A DNA stretch of 64,000 nucleotides. Origin: Rallus limicola (lineage: Eukaryota; Chordata; Aves; Gruiformes; Rallidae). How positions within the stretch are numbered: the first letter of the stretch is position 1; each line of letters begins with the position of its first letter. The stretch covers positions 8,992,001-9,056,000 of the forward strand of contig JAKCOZ010000008.1 in assembly GCA_022605955.1 (NCBI GenBank). Reading direction: 5' to 3'. This document shows positions 23,291 through 35,322 of the stretch, piece after piece. Position numbers and translations under genes: made by a program. Below the pieces are notes generated by a model. It worked only from the letters and a program-made list of their open reading frames with translations. It was not told where the DNA came from and ran no database searches.

Positions 23291-26200
23291 TGATGAAACA
23301 CGCGATTTTTATATGATTAGAACAATATAAATCAGGCCTCACCCCAGTGTCATCGGTGTAACGCAAGATCAAGCCTCAAGCTAATCTGAGTTAGTAGTAA
23401 AGTTACTGGGAACCACATATGACCCAGGGAAAGCACAGTTTAGTACTCAGCATTTGAATAATGCAAAGGTATAACCGGCTTTGATGAGGAAGACAAAGTG
23501 CCATAGAACAGGACAAAAAAAGCAAGTTAATTTTGTTTTGTTCATAGCGTGTCCGTTTTCCTTTCCTTTTATGATTGCATTCTCTCACAGAACCTTGTTT
23601 GGTTCTGGCTAAATTTTTCTTGGTCTTATGGCCTCCTCCTCCCTTCCTCCCTTCTCTAAATTCATGCTGTGTGCAAAATTGTCTCACTCATTTAGCATAA
23701 GATTTACTCTTTTTGGCCTGGTGCTCTGCTCCATTGTAGGCCACCAGTCCTAAAGCAGGAAGATTTAGCATGTGTTTCATAAAATATTTCAACTCTTAGT
23801 TCATGATTTTATTCTTTTCCATTTCTTTTATTTTTCCTTTTTATGGAATTTCATCGACACCATAGGATTAGTACCTGGGCTCTAAAACCAGCTGATTCAA
23901 CCACATGCTACCTCATCATGCTTAAGATAGTACATTCAAATGATAACTCTCCTCCTTACTCTGAATCATACAGACAGAAACTGAATGAGCTTTGCTGGCT
24001 GTACCTTGAATCTAATTTAATCCTCAGAGTGGCATTGCTATATTTATTATTGGTAACCAAACTTGCAGCATTGTATCACATTGGTGCTCTCAACACTTAA
24101 AAGATGAAAGAAAACAGAAACATTTCTGTATAAACATTTACAGATTTTGGAATTCAAGAACAGATCTATCACAAGAAATCCCTATTCCAGCAAATAACCC
24201 TCATAACTCTAGAGGAAATCAGTGTTTAAAAAGAAAGCAGTCACTGCTTAGAACCAACATTGTTCCTAAGACAGGAAATAAAGTAATATCAGGTGCCTCT
24301 CTGGGCCCCTGGTCACTGGTAGGTACACACTGTTGTCCCAGGGATGAAAAACTTGAAATAGAGGGAATACTAGGTAAAAGAGACTGCATCAATTCTGACT
24401 AGTTATGATTTATAAACACCTCAAGCCACTCTAACTGTTGCAAACATGCTGGAAAATTGTTATTATTAGAACTAGAGCTATGATGGGAGATGCCAGTTGC
24501 AGTTCTTGCATTAAAATGCAAAACTATTTTTGAAAGCCACAGTTTTCTGTTACAACTTGATGGCAAGGTAGATACTGCAATACCTATAAGTTAGCTCAGT
24601 TCTAGTCTGTATTTCCTTTTGAAAGCCTTTGAAGAGGTTTGTAGGATCAAAGGCAGCTCTTCCTATCTTTCTGGAGAGGGAAGGATAGTTGAGAGCTACG
24701 GAACAGCTATGTGTCCCATCAGGAGTAACTTCCAACAGGACAGTGGGACATGATCTTTGCAAGAGAACTACCAGGTCCACAGCAGGATTCAGCACAAACT
24801 CTACAAGCTTGACTAAGGTCAAATGCATCAATACACCCAGCTTAGAGAAAAAAACAGGTCTTTAACTCTCGGGTGCGTATCTCACTCACTGCCAGCCTAA
24901 ACATACGAGAGATTGAAATACTCTTCCAGTGAAAAGCAGTTTAAAATCATCCTGGTTTTCTATTTTGGGTAGCAAGTTCATTCACCCAGATGGAAGAAAT
25001 GAGATCCTAGGAGGCTCTGTTTATACAGCCAGGTAACACCAGAGACAACGAATATAAAACACTTTAAAATATTGCAAGTGAAGTTGTTCTGCTTGGTTTT
25101 GAAAAAGAATCAAAAGCATTTCCATCTTGCCATTGCCAAGTCAAATTTGGCCTATAACAAAAAATCAAACTCTTAATAAAACCAGAAAGCGTAGGTATGT
25201 TCCCCATAACCAAAAATGATTGAGCTGTTACAGCTCAGCAATTTACTTCCCATCCACTGAGTTGCAATAACTATGTGTGCACTTTAAGCCCACTTCAATA
25301 CTGAAATAAAATACATTTGCTGAAAACGTGCTTCAGGGGATATCTGCAGATGTTTCACGGAGGTTTAAGCTCACCTCGTGAGCGACCGGCATAAGCTAAG
25401 AGCTCACTAACAGTAGATTAGAATGTTTTGCCCGACCAACTAGAATTTGTTAAGCCACAGCGATGTGGCCACTTCCAACCATGCAAATTTGCCATTGCTC
25501 CATTAGCTGAAAGACTAGGTGCTCACAGTGACACCAGCTCCCATTAAAACTGCTCCTGGTTCAGAAGCAAACAGCAGAGATTGACAGTCATAGACCGAAT
25601 GCTTCTGAGATAGCTGCCCTACGGGATATAGAGCATAATCAGACATTGAAGCCAGTAGAATTATAGGATCATGTCAATCACAGTTCTTTAGGTTTCTTTT
25701 AAACACATATATCTGAACATTTGAAAACAAAACATGTTTCTGCATATATTCTTAGAAATGAGTGGTCCACATTGCGGGGTGTCTTAATGCTCCTGTATGC
25801 AAATCTACATGTTAATCATTTCTGACTCACTCCCCGGAATACTATACATGTGATAAATATTTAATTCCTTACACTGACATTACAGGTTGAACACTTTTAT
25901 ATTCCTACCACATTATTAAAGCTACTAACAGTAGGGAATAGACTGAAATAACCAATTACATTGGATTATTCTTGACCATAGCTTATGTAAGGATAGATTT
26001 GCCAAAGGAAAGGAAAAAGTGACAATGCAAGAAGGTGACAAAGAAGTTGAGAAACTTGTTCTTTTGGTGCTATGTGATAGCGGCCTCATGTGTCTCCTCC
26101 AAAGAGTGAGCTTCCAACAGACTTCAGAAAACTTCTCTGTGATCTCAAAGCACATAAGTGGAGGAAGAGGACACTGGAAGAGACATCCACTTTTTCAACA

Positions 26201-27450
26201 CCAGTAACCTTACGGAAAATAAATAAACCACAGGCATTTACCCAACTATGGATGGGTAATTGAACCATAATCACAACCTATCCCAGTGAATTCACCAAGA
26301 TAAAGACGTGAGATGAGACAGCTGCACAGGCAGGGATGAGAGAGCTGGGGACAGGTGGGCTTCTCCATCGTCAAACATCCAGGAGGTCTGACAGCAAAGC
26401 TCTGCTTTTTCTGCTGTGCAGAGATCCCATCCGGAGGAGGGAAGTGTTTGCAGAAATGTGGTCCCACAGGAACTTCACACAAATCCCTTCACTCACAGCC
26501 CTGCCATCACAAGTTAGACCAGCTGAACAGTCCCAGACACCAATTTATTTCTAAATACCTCACACTCATGGTGCCCCAGGGTCTCACTGCGACTGCTCTG
26601 CCACCCACCCTCTGGAACCAGAGTACCAAGCTGCCAATTTCCCTTCCAGCTCTTTTCAGTTCGCAGAGCCAGAGCTGGGCTCACAGTGATTTTTCCATCA
26701 CTGTTAATTTGCAGATTATCCAACTGCATTTGATCAAGACAGAGAGAAGAAACTAATAGTATAGCACAGCACTTAGGAATACTAATTGCAAATTACTCTT
26801 AAATAATACATCAGCCCTCTCTTAATTATGGCATCTTTCACTCTCCTCAAGAAAGTGCAGCATCTGCTAATGTATTTTTCCAATTATGAGTATGAAGTTG
26901 CAGGGAAAGGGTAGAGTAGTGACTCCTTCGTATCTTGACCTGCTCTCAGCCTAAGTTTCCCTGAATATCCATAAAACTTTTTTATTTTTTCCTTTCTGAC
27001 TTAAAAAATCATTCTTAAGATATACTTCTTGAACAAAGGCTCACTCAGTAACACCAAGAGTTTCGTTTGCAAGAATAAGTTGTTAAATCTTGTATCTCCC
27101 ATTCATTTCCAAAGGTTTTCAAGCTGACACAACCATAGAGTCTGCAAATTTCATCTTTCTACTTGCTTTACTGCATCAAAAGCTTGACTGACATTTCCTC
27201 CATTTAATCTTCTAGTTTTCTCAGTACTTGTAGGAGGGATTGAAAGATGCTGAAGGGTAACTCTGAACACCTCTAAGGCATGTACTGCCCCCCCCCAGTT
27301 CTGCACACACCTGTTGTCAAGATTTTCAAAAGGCATCATGACAAATTCTCACGAGTGGCGAGCCCTAAGCATTTGCACCAGCTCCTATCTCTGGCATTGA
27401 AAACCAGACACGTGGCACATGAGATTCTGCACCCAAAGCAAATGGCCACC
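23291..27450. other. Unique non-coding stretch, no gene seen
   Basis: No confident element. Around 24990-25050 the order GAAATGAGATCCTAGGAGGC, then ACAGCCAGGTAACACCAGAG weakly resembles a minus-strand MIR core but is below what I would call. The 133-codon plus frame at 26355-26756 has overlapping minus-strand frames and no known domain. A C9 run lies near 27288-27296. Confidence 0.55.
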
Positions 27451-27578
27451 TTTGAGAAATGTTAAGGAAAATTCTTGTCACAGCAGTGCCATTCTGTGAG
27501 TGGTAGAGCTGGAATCTGAGCTCAGATCTTCTTGATTGAATCCCTTGATGTTATTGCTTCTTGGGAACACTGCATTCT
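27451..27578 (-). mobile_element. MIR-family SINE fragment, minus strand
   Basis: In reverse complement this follows the MIR CORE and head. CTTGTCACAGCAGTGCC (about 27474) corresponds to 'cttgcccaaggtcacacag'. GTGGTAGAGCTGGAATCTGA (about 27500-27519) corresponds to 'gtggcagagctgggattcga', and CTCAGATCTTCTTGA to 'cccaggtcttctga'. The end CTTGGGAACACTGC corresponds to the A-box side. Roughly 125 bp remain, diverged but collinear. Confidence 0.68.
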
Positions 27579-28145
27579 TAAGACCTTGAATTTGAATTAT
27601 TAAAACAACTCAGAACATTGGCAACTAGATCTGTTCATTTTATTCTATTGTCTAATGTTTCCATTAGGTTCCAAATAAATTATGTTTAGTGCACAGGCCT
27701 GACGTGCAAATAAAAGTGCAGTGCAGCTTCCAGACCTACTGTAACAGTCTGGATATTCAGGTGGCTGTATTTAGCTGGTCAGCAATCTCACCTGCAGCCC
27801 CATGATGGTATCACCGAACTAATAATCTAAATGAGATTCTCTCCTCACTCAGGCCAATTAATCACATATCTTTATTTCACAGGAACAGGCTTGAGATTAT
27901 AGATCTGAGTGACCACCTTTCCTTACCTCAGAGAAAGCCAACAATTAATAATCAAAGGAAGAGAAAAGAAAAGAAAAACAACCTCAACCTCAGTGAAAAT
28001 CAGTATAGGTCTTTAAAAAGATTCTTCAGCCTGCACTTCACAGGACATGCATCCTCTCGCTGACAAAAAACAGAGATGGGCTTTTAGGTTGACCTGTGAA
28101 TCTATCTCCTTGCCCTAACATAACCTAGAGCTGAACCAAGAATAA

Positions 28146-28169
28146 TTTTTTTTCTTTTCTTTTCTTTTT
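28146..28169. repeat. (TTTTC)n microsatellite
   Basis: T7 followed by repeated CTTTT units. Confidence 0.93.
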
Positions 28170-31100
28170 GTTTCACTGCACTGAAAACCTTTTCAAATTT
28201 TACAGGAAGACCAGTACAGTCAAAATACCTCTCTCAGGTTAGAGAAAGTGATCTGTTTGATAGAGACTTTCTTTCTCCTTCTTATCAGAAGCAATCAGGG
28301 TTGACATTGGTTCCAAAACCTGTCCTTTAGAAAACGTCCCAGAGACCGGTATGTTACGACAAAACATTTCAGCTTCAATGCACCATGTGTGGATTCTGCC
28401 AAAATTTTTCTCACTGTCCCTAACTGAGTGGCAGCCTAAGCAAAGCCATTCTTCCTTGGCATCCTCGAATCTCCCTGTCACTGGCAGAGGGAGCCTGTTC
28501 TTGTGTTTCCTCAGAGAATGTGAAATAGGAAACAGCCCTAATGGTGAAACAGCCCTCATAGATAATTAAATAGATAATCTAGCAGATTTTCAGACATGCT
28601 GCTGCCTACCTACGAATACAAAGCCATTTTGCTTGATGATCTGATAAAGCACTGGGACTCCTGCCTGGGTTTGAGTTACTCTCCTGGAAGACTTCAAACA
28701 AATGTTTATGACAGATCAGCGCTGCACTACTCATTTATGTCTCGTCCAAAAGACGTGACACCCACATCAGTCTTTGATGACTCAAGTAAAAATTGCATCC
28801 CTTTCCCAGCAGCACAGTGCATGTTTCTAGTAGGTTTTTCACCCTAGCAGCGCCCAGTCCTTTTCTGGGTATTTTCACAGGCAGTCCTGGAGATCCAGGC
28901 ATTAACAGCCAGGCTATTTGCTGGTGCTGCTCAAGTGCGTTCATAGCTGCTACTGCAGGATTTCCACTTGTTCCAGACAGCAGTTTTAACACTGACAGAC
29001 CTAGTGTGGGGTCTATTAACCCCGCAGTATCCAGGCAGGTAAAAATGAACAACTTTCCTTTCTTCCCAGCAGCTGCAACAGCTGAAGTGTTAAGAGCATA
29101 CTGAGGGCAATGCTCTTTTTAACGGCACTTGGCACAATTACACTTTATTAATTCAGAGCTGTTATTTTACAGCTTCATTTGTTTCTGCCAATTTTATGTT
29201 TTGAAGGGTGGATAAAGCATGAAAGAATAACAATTTAAGTGGAGTTCAGCAGATGGAAAGTGAGTACCTGTAATTCTCTCCACCACTGCTGAAAGCAGAA
29301 GTATTGCACCTCGTAGGGATCCCTTGCCAAAAAGAGGAAAAAAGAAACACCTCAGCAGTTACTAAGCATTTGAACCATCACAGGCAAGTTCATTTCTTTG
29401 CAGTGTTGTGCAGGGAGATGTAGCTGGGAAAAAGACAGGCAGCTCATAGCAACATGAACAGTGGCGGGTAGCTGGCATAATGAACTGCATCTTCTGGAGA
29501 CCCAGGCTCTAAGCCAAACAGGCGCTTTCCAGCCTCTCTTTTTTTTCCTAACATGCTGGATAAAACAGGGGGAAAGCTACAGGGAAATGTGAACCTAACA
29601 TGCCAGGTTGCCATCAAGTGTGCACATTTCTGTGCATGGCTCTTCTCCGCTCTGCATATCTGGCAGCAATTCTCATCTGCGCCAAGGGACAGGACAAAAC
29701 ATACTCTCCTCCAGGTATTAGGCATATGAAGCAAACACATGCTCAAGTCTTGTGACTAAACCCGGGCATTGGCAGAATACACTGCAATGAAAGGATTGTA
29801 CTTAGTCATGAGAGGGAAAAGATAAAGACCTGTTTGTAAGGGAAGTGCCACAGGTCACGGGAAGCTATATTGCTGTCCAAGCTGGAGAAGAAGGGTGAAT
29901 CAAAGTACATTAAACAAAAGAGGCTTTAAAACACACATCACTCTGAAATGGTCCAGAGGAGGAAACATACTTTTGTTAATGGAGGACATCACTGGTTTGC
30001 AGCTCCGGGGTACTTTCTGGGGAGACCTGGAGTAGCGCCGTCACAGTCAATGTCATGATAGTGAGATGGACCAATAGGTCCTAGTGGAAACCCCCATGTA
30101 ACAAGCTCTCCAGCACATAGTGGTGGGACAGGAAACACAGCAAGCAATAACCTCCTCAGGGCCAGAAGGTACAGAAAGGGGACAGCAAACTCAATAGTGC
30201 CCCATCCACCACCTCCCTAAAACCAGAGAAGCAGCAGTGGAACATGGTACAGGATCCTGCCCAGGGGATTTCAGGTTCTCACTCTGCTCTTCAGCTCACT
30301 GCACAAAGTGCTCACATACCACAGTAATGAGTGCAGGGTAGAAATGCCTCCAGAGGTAGATTAGATTAGAGACAGCCAAACAAGAAGGCTGCAGCTAAAG
30401 GGATAATCCAAGATCCCTCCACGGGAAAGGGCAAGTCGGCACTTCTTTTTCTGTCAAATCACTTCTAAAAATAAACACAGGAGCCAGATCCAGGCCTGAC
30501 AGCATGACAGGAGTTAAACTGCAGCACTGGGGGCCGTCATGCTCCCTGAAGCTACAGAATAACTCTGCTCAGAGGACAGGTATGTCTCTTAAGTGTTTCT
30601 CTTGCATCCTCAACTATGGGCAGTCCTGGCAAGGATGACACATCAGCCCAAACTTTCACCCTCAATGTCAGAGCCTGACTTTTACTTTTTTCCTGGGGAA
30701 GGCCAACTTTTTTTCTTTTTTCCACCCCAGTTTTCCATAGAACAAGGCAGCATAGGCTCAGTATGTTTCACTTGGAGATCGCTATCCCGTGATTAAAAAA
30801 CCTACCCTGTCTTGTGCTACCACCTCAGCACCAGGCAGGACCCAAACTTTCCTGTCAGCTGAGGCTAGGGGAATGCAAGAGACTTGTTTGATTCCCCTCC
30901 AAATGAATTGTAGCAAACACATTTTTTCCTATGTATGTAAGAGCACAAGAAAAATCAATGTTACAGCTAATACACCCTTTCATGGGACCAGAGTAATCAG
31001 TAGTAGATGTCTGCGCTGCAAAATAATACTTGGCAAACACACAGTGCTTTAGGGTCAGCAGAGAGATGTCATTCCTTCCTACATAAAATCATTAACACTG

Positions 31101-33154
31101 ACGCCACAGATATGCTACTCGTAATGCTGGGTAAATATCCCAGGAAGATTAATAATATTTTCATTGAACTCTCTGTTTAAAGGAATATAGAAATACCATT
31201 TCATCCCTAAGCTGATAATAGGGTCCACGTGTGAAAACAATAAAATAATAAAAGCGACATGAATAAGATTTCAATGGAGAAAGCTTTACCCAAGGAAAAG
31301 TTTCTACATCAAAGCAGGCAGATAATCTGACAATATTTTCTTCTACAAAACTGGCTAAAGTTACTTAATGATTTAAACAAGATACAGTATTATAATTTTT
31401 ATTAGTCCCTAAGGAGCTACAACTAGGCTGCAGGAGAAAATTGATTGCTTTATCCTGATAGGAAATCTAAGGTGATTGATTGGTTATTTTCTGTTTTGCA
31501 TGATCAAATGACCAGAATTGCAAACAAATAATTGATTTTCAAAAATTACAACTGCAAACATTAGTGGATTTGGTGTGACAGTACTCAGGAGTTAAAGATT
31601 TCAAGGATTTGACCAGTTTTCCAAATCAATGGGAATAGGAGGTTCCACCCTCTCTCATGTTCCTTGGCCAGCAGCTCACACCAGCAACATTCCCAAGGGT
31701 GCAGGACGTCGAGAGAGCAAGATGGTTCTCTGGCAAGACATATCTGGACTCATGGAGTAAGGAGGAACCTTTCTAACAGGAAGAGTTTCAAGCTGTCCAC
31801 TTCTCCTACGATGGACCAAACTGAACTCTTCCTTTCCAAGAGGAAGCAGAGAAAATTAGTGGGCATTTTCCCTGCCTGCTCAAACAAGTGAGGTGAATGG
31901 TTTTTAAGGGGTATGTGTAATAAGTAGCTCAGCAGCTATCAAGTGAGAGGCACTTCTTAACTCTTTGTTGGGCAGTTGGATTTTCTCCACTGTGTCTAAC
32001 TCTCATGCCAGTAGCAGAGATGTGAGAGTGGTACAAGTGTTGCCATTTTAATAACAGTGAACTACCTAGTGATTTGGTCACCAGTGAAGAAACAACTTAG
32101 AAAACTAACCAAATATCTTCTAGACGATTTCTTCTCTCCCATTTTTTCACTCACCCAATCCATGCCACAACCAGCATTTTGTTCAGCATGGTACATACAC
32201 ACATGGCATCTGAGGTCAACCTCGCCTTAAAGTATTAGCCCTTCAACTATCTCCTGAGTTTTCCAGGTCCCCTCACCAATGTAACTAAGGATCTGCAGAT
32301 CAAACATCTTTCAAGAATAGAGGTAAGACGATAGTAATTCAGCAGGAACAGAAATGCTCATATTAGGACCACAGACATGGCTGTAAGGTGAATGTGCTGT
32401 CATCTAACCCCTACAGAACTGGAAAGAACTTGCTGGTTCTTTAAGCATAGATGTGCAGCTCTCCCTTGGCTCTCTGTATATATGTAATCCTGGTCATAAT
32501 TACATGCATATGTTAGATGTTATTTATAATTCCATGGCAAGAGATAGATTTAATTTTTGTTTGGTCACTGCTGCTTTGTAGGTTTGTGCTACACAAAGCA
32601 CAGATTTACTTTGCCAATCAAAACCTGGTATCCAAGATCCCTAGGGTCAAAACCACTTCAATTTTTTTTTTTTAATCCTTCCTTTATTTATCCACAGTGT
32701 TCAAAATTCTTTCTTCTACTCCTTTTTCTTTTCTAATTTCTTGATCCTAATGCTTATCACTGAAGTATCTGAGCAGCAAAAGAGCCAGCACAGCTTACAA
32801 AAAACCCACTCCAGAGCTCAAACAAGTTCACTGGATCACTTAGGGGCCTCCTACTCAAGGTTTGGTTTCTCACACCAAAAATCAGGTTTCACCCTTTGCC
32901 CTGTAGAACCAGGGTGGCAGCACTGAACAGAAAGCAGGGAAGTCTTGGGATTTGGCTTAGAAACAGCATAAAGTGTTTGTTTGCCAGCAGCACAACAGGA
33001 AAGCTGTTCTGTATCCTCTCAAGTATTTGGGCCATCTGCCTCATTACTAAGGTGAGGGACCTAACCAAAGTATTTCAGACATAGATCAGAACATCTCCTC
33101 TGCAAGAAACTGACTACAAGCAATCAATTTAGTCTTAAATTTAAGATATTAAGC

Positions 33155-33190
33155 AGAAAAGAAAAAAAAAAAGTGTGAAAAAAAAAGAAG
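33155..33190. repeat. A-rich low-complexity tract
   Basis: Two long A runs separated by GTGTG. Confidence 0.9.
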
Positions 33191-33481
33191 CTCTATTACC
33201 ACAAGTCCAGTAGACAACTGGGAATTTTGTATGTCCAAAAAGAGAGCTAGGAGACCAGACCACAGGAATGTCATCAGGTATCAGGGAGCTGGGATGAAGA
33301 ACAGGCACTTGCCTGTAGATTATGAAACAAGAAAGAGTTTTGAGGATAACACATCAGCAGCCATCAGATGCTCCTACTTTCTTCAACAGACAGATTTTGG
33401 GACCGTCCAGTCTCCTGAAACACTCATTCAGAAAGTCTAGTTACAGGTCTAATTCAATGCAGATATGCATCACTTTATATC

Positions 33482-33580
33482 ATTATGCAATATGAGCTAG
33501 GGAGCTGCTTTGGCAGGGGGGTTGGACCTGATGATCTCTCAAGGTCCCTTCCAACCCCTATAATTCTGTGATTCTATGAT
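33482..33580 (+). mobile_element. CR1 LINE fragment, last ~95 bp, plus strand
   Basis: CTAGGGAGCTGCTTTGGCAG begins near 33497, followed by GTTGGACCTGATGATCTCTC, AAGGTCCCTTCCAACCCC and the terminal ATTCTGTGATTCTATGAT ending at 33580. The CTAG at the left holds the usual ORF2 stop position, so essentially only 3' UTR remains. The 3' end is intact and clean. It is the same subgroup as the copy ending at 53535 (shared GGAGCTGCTTTGGCAGGGG and GATGATCTCTCAAGGTCCC). Confidence 0.95.
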
Positions 33581-33815
33581 TAATGCTTTTCATAGCACAG
33601 CCAGCCTATAACACCACAACCAACCTACTGAAGAGATACTTGAAACAAAAACTGTGTCCATGAATTATGGCTGGATTTGCTTTCTTCCCTTTTTGTAATG
33701 AACTCTGTTACTGACACCGCCTCTGCTTTTAGTTTTATTCATTGTTAGTTCATGATGCAAAAAACAAAAATACTGTGAGATTATCATTATTTCATTTTTT
33801 CCTGAAGGAACAACA

Positions 33816-33864
33816 GAAAGGTTGGAAGGTCCCTTAGAATCACCATTCTGTGATTCTGTGAAAG
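33816..33864 (+). mobile_element. Very short CR1 3'-end insertion, plus strand
   Basis: GGAAGGTCCCTTAGAATC followed by ATTCTGTGATTCTGTG is the extreme CR1 3' end (less than 50 bp). It lies between TTCCTGAAGGAACAACA (33799-33815) and TTCCTGAAGGAATAACA (33865-33881), a 17-bp direct repeat with one mismatch. The repeat looks like a target-site duplication. It could instead be a micro-duplication with a chance CR1-like core, but the tandem ATTCTGTG octamers argue for CR1. Confidence 0.7.
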
Positions 33865-35286
33865 TTCCTGAAGGAATAACATGTCCAGAGGTGGATTTCT
33901 GGGTGAATGACAAAAGAGTACATATGAGAAATTCAGCCATGCTAGCCAAAATTATTTAACATGATCTTATTCAATAAATATTGCATCAAAATTCAGAACA
34001 AGAAATAGAAAGTTTGTACATGAGATTTATGTTTCACTCTATGATTCACATAATAAGTGGTTTGATTAAATATTTATTCTAACATCCACTTGGGTTAAGA
34101 ATTACACCAATCTGTCTGTACAGAAGCTCTTAGGAAATCTTATTAATGCACCAGAAATGCATTATCAACCATATTTTTTTCTTTCTTGCTAAAAAAACCT
34201 GCCAATATAATTTATTCCTTGCCACCAGTGGGCTATTGATCTTCACAGTTGTTGCTCATGGGCTAAATCAAGAGAGATTTCTGTAAAAAAAGAGAATGTG
34301 ACTTCTCAGACTTCTCAAATACCTTCAGAAACAGAAGTTCAGTAGAGTGAACATTAAAGGAGAACTCTTAGAAGGTTGTAGGTAAACTCTGCTGATTCAC
34401 TATGCTCTTTGATACATTTCAAGATTTAGAATAAACTCTGAAAAGCTGAACTTCATCCCTCTGATAGTTCAGTTAACAAAATATCTCTTCTGCTATGAAA
34501 GCTTGGCTTTCCTCAGACTCAAATCAGCCAAAAAGTACACACTAATTTCCTGAGAAGACAAAGAGATCAACAACATTTACATGAAAATGGCCCTGAATAT
34601 TTAAAAATGGCAGGTGATGTTGAGAGACATTTAAGAAGACTTGCTCTTAAAATTGTTTACGGCTCAGACCTGAAAATGAGCTCAAGTTATGCATTCCACT
34701 GTCATTAGTCTTATCATAAAACAGAAGTCAGAAGTCATGACTGAATGGGTTGATTATTGGTAGCTGACAACCACTTGAAAGTAGAGCTGAACTTGAGGAA
34801 TTTTGTTGTCAGATCCAGTGCTGTTTGATTCACTGAGTTACACGGTTCTCACCTTTATTTTTCTCCCTCTGAATGAATTTAGAAGGTTATCTGTCTCCAT
34901 TAAGTATTGTAAATGTGAGACACAAAAGGCACAATACTTATTCCTATTGTGTGCCTGTTAATTAATGTAGTAAAAAGGCACGACTGTGCATTTTTTTATT
35001 TAGGAACACAATGGGAAGCCCTGTGAAAGGATTTCAAACTTCACCTCTGCTAATTCAATGGAAAAAATATCATACTGTTAAATACAAAAATGGCAAACAT
35101 GATTCTGATGGTCTGCCTTTGCCTGTAGACCTGCATAGATAGTCAAAAGTTATATGCAGTGAAAAATATTCAACATCTCTCATCTGCTTTTACTACTTCA
35201 GTCAACATTTTTTCAGCCAGGCTGCTAAGAGTATCTGCTAACAGTGATTTAAATTCACAAGCTAAACCCTTCTTTCAGCTCAGGAA

Positions 35287-35322
35287 TGCAAAATGAATGA
35301 GACTTGCAAAATGAATTAGACT
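35287..35322. repeat. 18-bp tandem duplication
   Basis: TGCAAAATGAATGAGACT (35287-35304) is followed directly by TGCAAAATGAATTAGACT (35305-35322), with one mismatch. Confidence 0.92.

Larger units (their letters stand above)
27579..33481. other. Unique non-coding stretch with one exon-like window
   Basis: Contains a (TTTTC)n run at 28146-28169, an A-rich patch at 33155-33190, and the splice-site-bounded open window 28881-29038 treated in the findings. Otherwise no repeat family, RNA gene or known coding domain is seen. The region 29440-30350 is somewhat less AT-rich without forming a CpG island. Confidence 0.55.

Noticed and set aside
24990..25060. Minus-strand MIR-like CORE
   Set aside because: Resemblance is limited to scattered words without a collinear alignment.
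25660..25690. GAATTATAGGATCATGTCAATC as a CR1 octamer tail
   Set aside because: No adjoining CR1 3' UTR sequence on either side.
26355..26756. 133-codon plus-strand frame
   Set aside because: Overlapping open frames on the other strand and no recognisable domain; treated as chance.
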